This document shows, one piece after another, positions 49,490 to 59,870 of a stretch of 64,000 nt of DNA. A model generated the notes under the pieces. It did no database searches. It was not told the DNA's origin and worked only from the letters and a program-made list of their open reading frames with translations. The first letter of the stretch is position 1, and each line of letters begins with the position of its first letter. A program made the translations under genes and the position numbers. This stretch comes from Maylandia zebra (taxonomy: Eukaryota > Chordata > Actinopteri > Cichliformes > Cichlidae), in the NCBI RefSeq assembly GCF_041146795.1, contig NC_135185.1, positions 8,768,529 through 8,832,528 of the forward strand, written 5' to 3'.

Positions 49490-51118
49490 CTGTACAGTAC
49501 AGACATGAAAATATTTCAGAGAATTGAAAGGTGAGTCAAACTTTACCCCCTGTACCATGTCTTGGTCAGTGGTGGATAGCTGTTGTACACTCTCCTTGTG
49601 ACCAGTGATGGTTCTTTTTGGACCAAGCTTTAGTGGTGTCTTTTCAAAGTCTGTCCTTTCAATCAAGCAGTATCTACAAAAATGCGTACTACAACTGAAG
49701 TTTTCAGTGAAACCACCTAAGCAGTGTGAACCAAGATTATCTCCACAAATGGAAATCAAGGCCGCTTTGAGGGTATTTCCATCATCTGTCTCAATCCCTG
49801 TATCTTCTAGATCTTTAAGGTCTGTGATAATACTTGAGAAAACTTTCTCCTGACCAAATGTCTTGAAGTCCCTTTCTCTGCACAGCATCACCAACTGCAT
49901 GGGATCAACTGAAGAGCGATTGTGTGGCTGGACCTCACCAAGACTCATGTAAACCCCCAAAACTTTATGTTTTTTCTTCCCTGACCCAAGAGGATTCACA
50001 ACCTCAAATCCATCCTGGTAAAGGATGATGGACAATGAAGAAGGATTGTCTTTTAACAGAGCATTTTCTTTCACATTTCTTCCATCTGCCACATCCTCTA
50101 CAACCATGTTGGAAGAGGTATGATTTTTGGATTGGTGATATTGCTCTTTAACACTTGACTGTCTAAGGAGTGATTTTAATGTCTCTTTGATGGAAATGTA
50201 CTGGCAAAAGCATTCCTTTCCAGCAGCATCACTTCCCAGATAAATCTGGGTGGGTTCAACATAGTCAAAATACTGCTTGTAAAATGTTCTCCTTGTTTTG
50301 TCAGATCTGAGTATTCCTTTGTTGTATATTGTGAAGACATCCTCTTTAGAGAGATTTTGAATAATCATTTCTATCTCAGTTTGTGGTATGTCTAGCTCAG
50401 AAAGCTTGCCCTTCAACTTGTCAAAAACATCTGCCATAGAAGTGCTATGGACATGCAGAAATCCATCAAGAATACATTGTATTGTGCTCGCTGGCAACAG
50501 CATCTTGGCTTGCATTTTCAGGTAGAAAAGAGCCAAATTATGTAAAAATGTCTCTTGTTGATTATCACACTCCTCTAGATGATCACATGGAGTTGGAGTC
50601 AGAGTCTCCTCAGAAGGCTGAGTACAGTCTATATTTTCGGGGAGAGTTGACACCTGAGTTGTTATCACCGGCTTATGTTTCCTGGATAAATGTGTGGCAA
50701 AAGATGAGCGCACTCTGAAATGTTTGTGGCAGTCATCATAAGGACAGACAACTTTCTTGCCATCTTTAATATGAAATCTCAAATGAGTGCATAATGCTGA
50801 AAAATTCTCTGCCACATAGAAACATGCCTCAACTCCACAAGCAAGATTTCCTTTAAAATGGGTGTGTTTAGTCTGAGCCCTGCGATAGCGGTGGTTCCTG
50901 TGCATATGGGATCTGAATGCAGAAAATGTTCGATAGGAAGAAGGACATTGCTCTATTCCACATGTGAATCGATAATTAGCTGTGTGCTGATGTTTCTTCG
51001 TATGATAACAAAATTGTCTTAATTCTGAACAAAAAACACCACAAAATTTACACCTGTACATGGCTGCATGTGTCTGAATTTGAATTTCCAAAAAAATGTT
51101 GTCTACCTTTATTCTCAC
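49442..51118 (-). pseudogene. CACTA-type transposase with N-terminal C2H2 fingers, truncated
   Basis: 558 open residues. The first 150 contain about four C2H2-like fingers: CKFCGVFCSELRQFCYHTKKH, CGIEQCPSSYRTFSAFRSHMH, CGVEACFYVAENF..H and CPYDDCHKHFRVRSSFATH. From about residue 285 there is a transposase-like region: QIYLGSDAAGKECFCQY, IILYQDGFEVVNPLGSGKKK, HKVLGVYMSLGEV, LISICGDNLGSHCLGGF and a Cys/His cluster FCRYCLIERTDFE. This resembles the Tnp2-like group found in many fish and invertebrate genes. The conserved continuation after GVKFDSPFNSLKYFHVC is missing; the frame instead runs out-of-frame into the next gene and stops, so a deletion near 49500 removed the C-terminal catalytic part. 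Confidence 0.75.
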
Positions 51119-53593
51119 TAAATATGTCTTTTTACCTGCTGTTTTGTCTTGTCTGTCAAAGAACTGAGGCTACATCACACTGTCAGCGCGGCCAGCAAGG
51201 GCAGGAGGACAGCAATGCACCACACTGGGCGGGAAAAGACAGAGAGACAACTGTTAATTTAATGTTGCATTTATTTAACCCTTGAAAAATATATTTACAT
51301 AAGTAAAAAAAAGAAAAAAAACACACAACCCATCTTTTCCAGAATAATTCAACTAATTCCCTTTTGACCAACCTAACACAGACGTTACATGGTTTTCATA
51401 TGAAAAAGACCCTGGAAGACGTTGTATTAAAGGAAAAAAAACATGCTCCCCTTCCCACTTAAAAAAATAATAAATATTAAACTTAGGTTGGAGTTCCTCG
51501 CGCCACCAACCTAACGTTATATTAACTTTTTAATGTTGTGCACTGCAGCTCACACAAAATTAAATAAAGCAGGCTAACCTACATGAGCAAGCTCAAAACT
51601 GGATAAGATTGTTTTAGCAGTCTCTAAATTTCCAAAAAAAAAAAGTTGTCTTACATTATTCTCATTAAATGTGTATTTTTACCTGCTGCTTTAGCTGAAG
51701 CTAAATGTCCCACTGTTAGCATGGCCAGCTTCTCAAAAGTCATAGAACAGAAGCGCAGGAGGACAATGCACCACACTCGGCGGGAAAAAGACAAAGACTG
51801 TCGTTGCGCCTGTGTTCTTCGCCCCTCCCCGTGGAAAATATATATCTAAATATTTATTTGAATAAGAAAAGAAAAAAACACACACAACCTATTTTTTCCA
51901 GAATAATTCAGCTAATGTGCTATTTCGACCAAGCTAACACCGAATTTAAGCCCCCCCTCCCCCCCCCACACACAAAAAATATATATGCTCTTAAAAATTA
52001 ATAAACGAGTATGTTAGGTAGGAGAGTCCTTTGCATTACCTTATGACGTCCCGTTTGCAGTTTCCACACAGAGGTCCAACAATAACGAGGTGCAAAATCT
52101 TTTGTCCTCTCGAGCATATCGTAACGAAGAGTTAGCAAAGTTGGCCTGTCTTTCCTCTCCTGTCAATCACTGGATCACAGGTCATGTCAGTCAGGATATG
52201 GAGTGGTGGTTGGTAGAGATAGGTTGGTGGGCGGGGCCAGCATGCATTCAGTGTGTGTTTCACTAAGTTGGGTTGACTAGTTCCCAGAAGAGTTCTGTAC
52301 ATGTTGCACGTTCAGTAAATGAGCAATTCAGTTACTGCTCGACTGAGAAGCCTCCACCAAATTATTACAATATTCTCCACTGACTGAAGTTCGCCTTTGG
52401 CAACGCAGTGGCAAGCACACATTTGAAGCAGCTGTGCATGTGCATACAACTGCATGCAGCAGATTAGATGATCAGAATTCTTGAACCTTACACACAGGCA
52501 AGTCCCCTAAAAAGTCAAAACCATAATACTTTCACTGGTATCATACTGACAAATGGCATAGGTTGGAGGAAAATCTGGAAATGGTTGGCAGTGAAAGAGT
52601 TAAAATGTAATGCACTATTGCAACCAACCACTGAAAGAGTAAAAATACACAAACAGTATGATGAACCATTCAAATCACATAATACAGTAGCACTACTGCT
52701 AATGTGTTAACGGTAGGTATAACTACTACCGCAATTTTAAAAAATACAGTAAGTAAATGTAAAAAACCTTAATATACCCATAATGCAAAGCAAATTACAG
52801 TAATTAACTGTAGAAATGTTTTCAGGTAAGTTACTGGGCATTTTGTGGTATTTTACTGTGAAAAATACAGCAAAGGTTAACAGTGCAGTTCAAAACTTTT
52901 CTGTTCAAACAAGCCTTTTGTTGATCTACGCATTTTATAATCTTTACATTATTTACATTTGATCTTTTACATTGTGTATAATGTCTATTGTTTATTTTAA
53001 TATTTGTGTACAGCGCTCTGTGACTGCCTGTCTGTGAAAAGCGCTTAATAAATAAACTTTACTTACTTTAGTTGTTCAGACAAAGCATAAAGGTAAAAAA
53101 AACAACGTATACAGTGTTATCTTCATTTTAGATTTAAAAAAGTATTTGCGGCTCCCAGTGTTTTCTTTTGCGTGGAAACCGGGTCCAAATGGCTCTTTGG
53201 GTGTTAAAGGTTGCAGACCCCTGACCTAGACTATAGGTGAGGGTAGGGACGTAGAATGACAGGTAAATCAAGAGTCACTCTTTATCTCTTGCTCTTCCTT
53301 CCCCTCACTCGTGAACAAGACCCTGAGGTACTTAAACTCCTCCACTTTAGGCAGCAACTTGTCCATGACCTGGACTGAGTGCTCCACCCTTTTCCAATGG
53401 AGGATGAAGTCCTCGGATTTGAGGGAGCAGCTCCTACTCAGTACTCAGTTTTTATGACTGTCACGATTTACAAAGGCAGATCATGTGGAGATGAAAATGA
53501 AGACCCAAATGCAGACACCTTTATTATGGTGGAACTGAAGAATAAACAAAAGCAAAGAGCGACTACACAGAGCTAACAAACCCTAAACTGGGA

Positions 53594-53878
53594 ATGGTAA
53601 ACTGTAAATGGCCTGTATTTGTATAGCGCTTTACTAGTCCCTAAGGACCCCAAAGCACTTTACATATCCAGTCATCCACCCATTCACACACACATTCACA
53701 CACTGGTGATGGCAGTCACTACAGCCACCCTGGGGCGCACTGACAGAGCCGAGGCTGCCGGACACTGGCGCCGCCGGGCCCTCTGACCACCACCAGTAGG
53801 CAACGGGTGAAGTGTCTTGCCCAAGGACACAACGACCAAGACTGTCCAAGCCGGGGCTCGAACCGGCAACCTTCCGGG
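53594..53878 (-). mobile_element. tRNA-derived SINE, inverted copy
   Basis: Antisense copy of the SINE family at 29848, with its tail at 53594 and its head (reverse-strand GGTTCGAGCCCCGGCTTGG) at 53860-53878. It abuts the next SINE head to head. Confidence 0.85.
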
Positions 53879-53880
53879 GT

Positions 53881-54208
53881 GGCTGTAGCTCAGGTGGCAG
53901 GGCAGGTCAGCCACTAATCAGAAGATCGGTGGTTCGATCCCAGGCTGCCTCCTGGATGCCAAATATCCTTGGGCAAGATACTAACCCCATGTTTGCCTAC
54001 TGGTGGTGGTCAGAGGGCCCGGTGGCGCCAGTGTCCGGCAGCCTCGCCTCTGTCAGTGCGCCCCAGGGCAGCTGTGGCTACAATGTAGCTTGCTATCACC
54101 AGTGTGTGAATGTGTGTGTGAATGGGTGAATGACTGAATGTAGTGTAAAGCGCTTTGGGGTCCTTAGGGACTAGAAAAGCGCTATACAAATGCAGGCCAT
54201 TTACCATT
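53881..54208 (+). mobile_element. tRNA-derived SINE, direct copy
   Basis: Starts GGCTGTAGCTCAGGTGGCAG with B box GGTTCGATCC and ends GCAGGCCATTTACCATT. Very similar to the copy at 29848-30150, with a few short insertions and deletions. Confidence 0.9.
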
Positions 54209-54594
54209 ACAGGACAAACTCCCAACTTTTGAGCCACGATCGCCCGGGAAGACTAAACACTACATGAAACTCGAAAACTTGGAACAAGTGGCATTGACGT
54301 TCTGTGTGTTTCTGTTTCTTCCGGTTTGCGTTCACACACAAGGAGCAGATCTTTTTGTGGACAACGTAGGTTTTTTTAAATAGTTCTTGTGCTTGGAGAC
54401 TGTGAGCAGCCACGCTCCTGTTACTTACACCAGGGATGTGCCGTTCGGTCTCCGTAGCTCTGTGGTGCTGCATGTCAGTGAGTGGTCTGATGTTCCCTGT
54501 GAGCTGAGGAGGAAGAGTCGCAGATCCTGCGTCAGCAAACCGAAGGAGAAGGGACAGACCCGTCACTGAGCTGCTAGCTGTTAGAGTGAGGCCG

Positions 54595-55440
54595 TATTAA
54601 AAATTCAAATTCAAATTTTATTTGTCACGTACACAGTCATACACAGTACGATATGTAGTGAAATGCTTGGACAACTGCTCGTGACCTAAAGAAAACAAAA
54701 AAGGAAAAGGCTATGAATAAGATAGGAAATAAATATGAAAAATTAAAAAGGGTAAATTTAACTAGGAAGGAATAAAATATAAATTAAGGTTAAAAATGAA
54801 ATAACTGTACAACACAAATTAGAATGAAGGGTAAATTTAACTGGGAAGAATAAGATAAAGATAAATATATAAATTAAAGTTGAAAATAAAATAACTGTAC
54901 AACAAAATACACAATACACAATATAGAACTATATAAGAATCTATGAAGAAATCTAAATATAAATAAATATATACACAATAACAGCAGCTGTACAAGTATT
55001 AACCGGAAATGAAGAATATAGTGACCAGTGTTGTGCAAAACCAAAGTCCAGAAAGTCCAGTGTGTGTGTAAGAACTGTATGTGTGAGTCAGTACTGTGTG
55101 GTGGTGTGATTGAGAGACCGTATCGCCTGCGGGAAGAAGCTCCTCCTCAGTCTCTCTGTGTTGGTCTTCAGGGAGCGGAATCGCTTTCCTGACCTCAGCA
55201 GAGAGAACAGTCTGTTGTTGGGATGGCTGAGGTCCTTCACGATCTTCCTGGCCTTGGTCCAGCACCGCCTGCTGTAGATTGAGTGCAGGTCAGGGAGCTC
55301 GGAGCGGATGGTGCGCTCAGCTGACCGCACAACCCTCTGTAGAGCTCGTCTGTCCTGCATGGTGCTGTTCCCGAACCAGGTTAAGATGTTTCCCGCCAGG
55401 ATGCTCTCTATGGTGCACGAGTAAAAGTTCCTGAGCACCT
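54595..55440 (-). mobile_element. LINE 3' end with RT C-terminal segment
   Basis: The reverse-strand frame 55088-55561 includes FYSCTIESILAGNILTWFGN, RALQRVVRSAERTIRSELPD and RRSFFPQAIRSLN, a LINE RT C-terminus. The 3' tail ends in AAATTTGAATTTGAATT-like repeats at 54600. Bases 54640-55000 are A-rich 3' untranslated sequence. Clade not assigned. Confidence 0.75.
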
Positions 55441-55659
55441 TGGAGGTGCTCAGGAACCACGTGCTACCACGTGCTACCACGTGCTGTTTGTATGTCCGAC
55501 CCTCTGCTAAATGCAGCAACAGCTGCGATGTTATGTTACCAGCAGACTCCAAACACAGCATCCCCAGGCCTTTTCCAATCTGCCGATTTGAATTATATCT
55601 CTTAGTCCTGTACTCTGCTCACCTTCACCCAACACATTACCTACCACACCAGAGACTTT

Positions 55660-56150
55660 GGGGGGCTCAGATCACAGCCTGGTTCATCTCGAGCCTGTGG
55701 GTAAACCAGAGATGGTCTGAGGGACTGCTTCAGCTCCACTGTCTGGGGAGATCTCTGTGCTCGTCATGGGAGGACACTGACAGCATCACAAACAACATTA
55801 AGTTCTGTGTGGACAACACTGCGCCCTCTTGAAGGTATGGTGTTTCTCCAATAACAATCCCCGAATCAACCCTAAAATAAAGGAGAAGAAAGAACCATTA
55901 CATCAAATAAGGTAGGAGCCGAGAGCTGAAGAAGGAAGATCAGGGATGGAGAAAACATCTGCAGGAAGAAGCGTGGCATCAGCTCCAGGCTCCTAAGGTG
56001 GTTGTGTTGTGTGGCATCATGGGATACATGTCTGGGGAAGGTGGGGAAAGTACCACGGTGCATCTACGGTGCACATAGTCGCAGGTTCTTCCTCCCAGCA
56101 GCTGTTTTAACCATGAACTTTGTCAATGAGGGACAATAAAGGATATTTAT
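55660..56150 (+). mobile_element. LINE fragment, opposite orientation
   Basis: The plus strand reads EDTDSITNNIKFCVDN, then a degenerate basic linker (AAATAAAGGAGAAGAAAGA region), and ends with GGACAATAAAGGATATTTAT. It is a rearranged piece of a LINE related to fish elements with an endonuclease-RT linker of this type. A three-fold ACCACGTGCT repeat sits at its left boundary (55457-55485). Confidence 0.5.
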
Positions 56151-56557
56151 AGTCTATTCTATTCAGTACTTCTCCACTGTGTGAGGCACAGCGACAGATC
56201 AGAGTATTCATATCATTTCCTTAAACGTCCTTCATATATTCCATTGATGTTAGTGCTGTGAAGAATCTCCTGCATGTTTCTGTTAGTTTGTGCATCAGCG
56301 AAACAATGCAAACTATTATCACTGAATCATTAAAAAAATAATTAAAAAGAATTTTGTAAAAAACATAAACCTCATTAATTCATGTTTATTCACAACAGAA
56401 CATAATATCGAGCGTTGTTCCGTTCTGTCCGAGGGATGATTCTAGCTGCTCTTTGGTGCAGTTCAGTTGGCGATGTTCTGGCTTTGTAGAGGTCTTTCTT
56501 ATAAAGCAACAAACTATTTCTCCAGGCTAAATGATGATCCTCTAAATTTGTGACACG

Positions 56558-56773
56558 TCATTTCCTCTCCAGCTTACGAGTCATCTGCTTTAGGCTACGT
56601 GTTTGAGAATTATACCACGGAGTCAGGTACTTCTGATTAGAGACCTTAGTTTTCACAGGAGCTACAGTATCCAGAGTCGTACGTAGTGAGGAGGTAAAAT
56701 TATTAACAAGATGATCGACCTCTGTTGGAGTAGTGTTCAGATAGCTGTTCTGCTCTGTGTTGGTACATGGCAT
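56558..56773 (-). mobile_element. small LINE fragment
   Basis: The reverse-strand frame has NSYLNTTPTEVDHLVNNFTS and LDTVAPVKTK...PWYNSQTRSLKQ, the endonuclease-RT linker of L2-type LINEs. No other part is present. Bases 56160-56557 and 56774-57020 show nothing identifiable. Confidence 0.65.
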
Positions 56774-57021
56774 TGAAGATAACAGTGGGTGGATTATATT
56801 CTTAAACTTCTCAATTGCCCCTCGGGGATAAATAAAGTCTTCGAATCTAAATTAGTTACAGCACTTTCAGAAAGACATCTACTGTGATGAAGTCTACTCC
56901 CCACTGCTGGGTAAATTATTGTAAATGTAAATTATCAGGAAATAATCACCTGTCCCATACAACACACTCTGATCTGGGCAACTAAGGGAACCAAACTGGA
57001 AAAATAAAGAACGGGAAGTTG

Positions 57022-57366
57022 GAAGCAGCACGGTGGCACGGTGGTTAGCACTGTTGCCGCACAGCAAGAAGGTCCTGAGTTCAATTCCACCATCAGGCCG
57101 GGGTCTTTCTGTGTGGAGTTTGCATGTTCTCCCCGTGTTTGCGTGGGTTCCCTCCGGGTACTCCGGCTTCCTCCCACCGTCCAAAGACATGCAGCTTGTG
57201 GGGATAGGTTGATTGGATAATCCAAATTGTCACTAGGTGTGAATGTGAGTGTGAATGGTTGTCTGTCCCTGTGTGTTGGCCCTGCGACAGACTGGCGACC
57301 TGTCCAGGGTGTACCCTGCCTCTCGCCCTATGACAGCTGGGATGGGCTCCAGCGCCCCCCGCGACT
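57022..57366 (+). mobile_element. DANA/V-SINE-like tRNA-derived SINE
   Basis: Reads GCACGGTGGCACGGTGGTTA, AAGAAGGTCCTGAGTTCAAT, GTGTGGAGTTTGCATGTTCT, CCAAAGACATGCAG and GCGACAGACTGGCGACCTGT, the dispersed fish SINE core with a tRNA-like head. The last bases (CAGCGCCCCCCGCGACTGAC) run straight into the LINE that follows. A degenerate piece of the same type lies at 23040-23160. Confidence 0.8.
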
Positions 57367-59745
57367 GACTATAAGAGAACAGCACCACCAAGGCTGGAGA
57401 CGGAGCAATACTGGAAGAGCATATGGGAGAAGGATGCAACCCATAACGGCAATGCTCAGTGGCTAGTGGATCTGAGGGCAGACCACAGCGACCTCCCTGA
57501 ACAGGGTCCAGTAACCATCACAGTGGCAGATATCCAAGAAAGGGTCTCCAGTATGAAGAGTTGGACAGCACCAGGGCCCGACATGGTTCACGCCTACTGG
57601 CTGAAGAAGCTGACTGCACTCCACGAGCGTCTGGCAGCACAAATGAACCAGCTGCTAGTTAACGAGAGACACCCGGAATGGCTAACTGAAGGCCGGACGG
57701 TCCTGATCCCCAAGGACCCCAAGAAGGGACCGGTCCCCTCCAACTACCGACCAATAACCTGCCTCAGTACTACATGGAAGCTCCTGTCAGGCATCATATC
57801 GGCTAAGATGAACAGGCACATGGGTCAATACATGAGCGGGACACAGAAAGGAATTGGCAAGAATACCAGAGGTGCAAAACACCAGCTACTGGTAGACAGA
57901 ACAATCAGCCGAGACTGCAAGACCAGACTGACCAACCTGTGCACTGCCTGGATTGATTACAAGAAGGCCTATGACTCAATGCCCCACAGCTGGATACTGG
58001 AATGCCTAGAATTGTACAAGATCAATGGGACCCTAAGAGCCTTCATCAGGAACTCAATGGGGATGTGGCGTACAACACTAGAGGCCAACTCCAAGCCCAT
58101 AGCACAAGTTACCATCAAGTGCGGGATCTACCAAGGAGATGCTCTGTCCCCACTGCTGTTCTGCATAGGCCTGAACCCCCTCAGTGAGATCATTAACAAG
58201 ACTGGCTACGGATACCGACTACGGAACGGAGCAGTTGTCAGCCACCTCCTGTACATGGATGACATCAAGATGTATGCCAAGAGTGAACGAGACATCGATT
58301 CACTGATCCACACTACCAGGCTATACAGCAATGACATTGGAATGTCGTTTGGACTGGAGAAGTGTAGTCGGATGGTAACAAAGAGAGGGAAGGTAGTCAG
58401 AACTGAGGGGATTGAACTACCAGAAGGCAACATTGCAGACATAGAGGACAGTTACAAGTACTTGGGGATCCCGCAGGCAAATGGGAACCATGAAGAGGCC
58501 GCTAGAAAGGCTGCAACCACCAAGTACCTGCAGAGGGTCAGGCAAGTCCTGAGGAGTCAGCTGAATGGTAAGAACAAGATCCGGGCCATCAACACATACG
58601 CCCTGCCCGTGATCAGGTACCCTGCTGGGGTAATAAGCTGGCCAAAGGAGGAGATAGAAGCCACTGACATAAAGACAAGAAAGCTCCTTACCATGCATGG
58701 AGGGTTTCACCCCAAGTCCAGCACCCTGAGGCTGTACGCTAAGCGGAAGGAAGGGGGCCGGGGACTGGTGAGTGTCAGCACCACAGTCCAGGATGAGACA
58801 AGGAACATCCAAGAATACATTGGGAAGATGGCCCCAACTGACCGAGTGCTCAGTGAATACCTCAGGCAGCAGAAACCCAAGAAAGAGGATGGAGACGAGG
58901 AACCATCATGGAAGGACAGGCCCCTGCACGGTATGTACCACCGGCAGATAGAGGAGGTGGCTGATATCCAGAAATCCTACCAGTGGCTGGACAAAGCTGG
59001 ACTGAAAGACAGCACAGAGGCACTAATCATGGCAGCACAAGAACAAGCTCTGAGCACAAGATCCATAGAGGCTGGGGTCTATCACACCAGGCAAGACCCC
59101 AGGTGCAGGCTGTGTAAAGATGCCCCAGAGACAATCCAGCACATAACAGCAGGGTGCAAGATGCTAGCAGGCAAGGCATACATGGAACGCCATAACCAAG
59201 TGGCCGGCATAGTGTACAGGAACATCTGTGCTGAGTACAACCTGGAAGTCCCGAGGTCAAAATGGGAGATGCCCCCAAGGGTGGTGGAGAATGACCGAGC
59301 TAAGATCCTGTGGGACTTCCAGATACAGACGGACAAAATGGTGGTGGCTAACAAACCGGACATAGTGGTGGTAGACAAACAGAAGAAGACTGCCGTAGTG
59401 ATCGATGTAGCGGTTCCGAATGACAGCAATATCAGGAAGAAGGAACACGAGAAGCTGGAGAAATACCAAGGGCTCAGAGAAGAGCTCGAGAGGATGTGGA
59501 GGGTGAAGGTAACGGTGGTCCCCGTGGTAATCGGAGCACTAGGTGCGGTGACTCCCAAGCTAGGCGAGTGGCTCCAGCAGATCCCGGGAATAACATCGGA
59601 GATCTCTGTCCAGAAGAGCGCAGTCCTGGGAACAGCTAAGATACTGCGCAGGACCCTCAAGCTCCCAGGCCTCTGGTAGAGGACCCGAGCTTGAAGGATA
59701 AACCGCCCGCAGGGGCGTGCTGGGTGTGTTATATATATATATCTC
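57367..59745 (+). mobile_element. R4/Dong-clade LINE, 5' truncated
   Basis: Contains one long frame with RT followed by a C-terminal restriction-like endonuclease, the arrangement of the R2/R4 group (fish Rex6/Dong). The 3' untranslated region is only about 65 bases and ends in a short (TA)n run at 59731-59742, matching the preference of Dong elements for TA-rich sites. The left boundary with the SINE is abrupt. Confidence 0.88.
57466..59679 (+). CDS. R4/Dong reverse transcriptase-endonuclease, 737+ residues open
   Basis: The frame is open from about 57370, upstream of the GTG at 57466 (reading WKSIWEKDATHNGNAQWLV), so the true N-terminus is lost. RT motifs: MKSWTAPGPDMVHAYWLKKL, LIPKDPKKGPVPSNYRPITC, IDYKKAYDSMPHSWI, CGIYQGDALSPLLFCIGLNP, and the catalytic box LLYMDDIKMYAKS, all intact. 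A CCHC knuckle follows (CRLCKDAPETIQHITAGCKM). The endonuclease has the PD-(D/E)xK pattern KPDIVVVDKQKKTAVVIDVA with a downstream KKEHEKLEKY. The domain is complete to LKLPGLW and has no internal stop, which suggests a recent insertion. Missing are the N-terminal DNA-binding residues. Confidence 0.92.
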   Translation: MDLRADHSDLPEQGPVTITVADIQERVSSMKSWTAPGPDMVHAYWLKKLTALHERLAAQMNQLLVNERHPEWLTEGRTVLIPKDPKKGPVPSNYRPITCLSTTWKLLSGIISAKMNRHMGQYMSGTQKGIGKNTRGAKHQLLVDRTISRDCKTRLTNLCTAWIDYKKAYDSMPHSWILECLELYKINGTLRAFIRNSMGMWRTTLEANSKPIAQVTIKCGIYQGDALSPLLFCIGLNPLSEIINKTGYGYRLRNGAVVSHLLYMDDIKMYAKSERDIDSLIHTTRLYSNDIGMSFGLEKCSRMVTKRGKVVRTEGIELPEGNIADIEDSYKYLGIPQANGNHEEAARKAATTKYLQRVRQVLRSQLNGKNKIRAINTYALPVIRYPAGVISWPKEEIEATDIKTRKLLTMHGGFHPKSSTLRLYAKRKEGGRGLVSVSTTVQDETRNIQEYIGKMAPTDRVLSEYLRQQKPKKEDGDEEPSWKDRPLHGMYHRQIEEVADIQKSYQWLDKAGLKDSTEALIMAAQEQALSTRSIEAGVYHTRQDPRCRLCKDAPETIQHITAGCKMLAGKAYMERHNQVAGIVYRNICAEYNLEVPRSKWEMPPRVVENDRAKILWDFQIQTDKMVVANKPDIVVVDKQKKTAVVIDVAVPNDSNIRKKEHEKLEKYQGLREELERMWRVKVTVVPVVIGALGAVTPKLGEWLQQIPGITSEISVQKSAVLGTAKILRRTLKLPGLW

Positions 59746-59751
59746 AATAGG

Positions 59752-59870
59752 AAACCCATCAGGGCCTGGAGCCTCATGACTTTGCATGGATTTAATTCAA
59801 AGGAAAATGTGCTCTAGACTGAGAGGTGCATCAAGCCTATGAAGGAATATGAAGATTTTGAAGGAAAGTC
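59752..59870 (-). mobile_element. L1-type LINE relic
   Basis: The reverse strand reads MQSHEAPGPDGFPIE, the conserved RT block 1 region of L1-type elements, and then ends at the R4 insertion. Very short. Confidence 0.5.

Larger units (their letters stand above)
46970..52885 (-). mobile_element. CACTA/EnSpm-type DNA transposon, 5.9 kb
   Basis: The left end CACTGTTAGACATTTTATTG and the reverse of the right end CACTGTTAACCTTTGCTG share CACTGTTA, then a TGTATTTTT..ACAGTAA block. ACAGTAA/TTACTGTA motifs recur through both sub-terminal regions (46995-47260 and 52740-52870), as is typical of transposase-binding arrays in this superfamily. The target duplication is CA (46968-46969, 52886-52887), confirmed by the restored LINE reading across the empty site. 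Two genes are encoded on the reverse strand: a zinc-finger transposase-like frame and a second multi-exon gene. Confidence 0.88.
46942..53075 (+). mobile_element. L2-type LINE 3' end, split by the CACTA element (46942-46969 and 52886-53075)
   Basis: Joining the flanks of the CACTA element, with one CA copy removed, gives GATTCTTTTAAAAAGCAGTT and a reading DSFKKQFKTFLFKQAF, the standard C-terminal motif of L2-type LINE proteins. A tail ending GAAAAGCGCTTAATAAATAAA follows. The LINE was therefore present before the CACTA insertion. Confidence 0.85.
45992..53223 (+). mobile_element. hAT element D, carrying an L2 tail and a CACTA element inside
   Basis: A perfect 8-base duplication ACCTAGAC (45984-45991 and 53224-53231) flanks ends CAGGGGTCGGCGAGC and GGTTGCAGACCCCTG. 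Its own sequence is 45992 to about 46940 and about 53076-53223. A plus-strand relic at 46310-46360 reads CRQLFSTVNYVKNKHHLRLT, which resembles the hAT C-terminal FSTMN..K.KYRSRLT motif. The centre is occupied by later insertions. Confidence 0.9.
45725..53460 (-). mobile_element. LINE fragment split by a 7.2-kb hAT insertion (45725-45983 and 53232-53460)
   Basis: The left part (around GGCCAGCTGAGAGATTTC and ACACCTCCCAGGAGGCACC on the plus strand) is the antisense of a LINE 3' segment whose reverse-strand reading I recognise from fish (the region around GAGGTGTTCCGGGCATG-like motifs). The right part is probably its continuation, by position and composition. Family not assigned. Confidence 0.55.

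Noticed and set aside
59082-59777. 231-residue reverse-strand frame
   Set aside because: It is the shadow of the R4 reverse transcriptase-endonuclease frame on the other strand.
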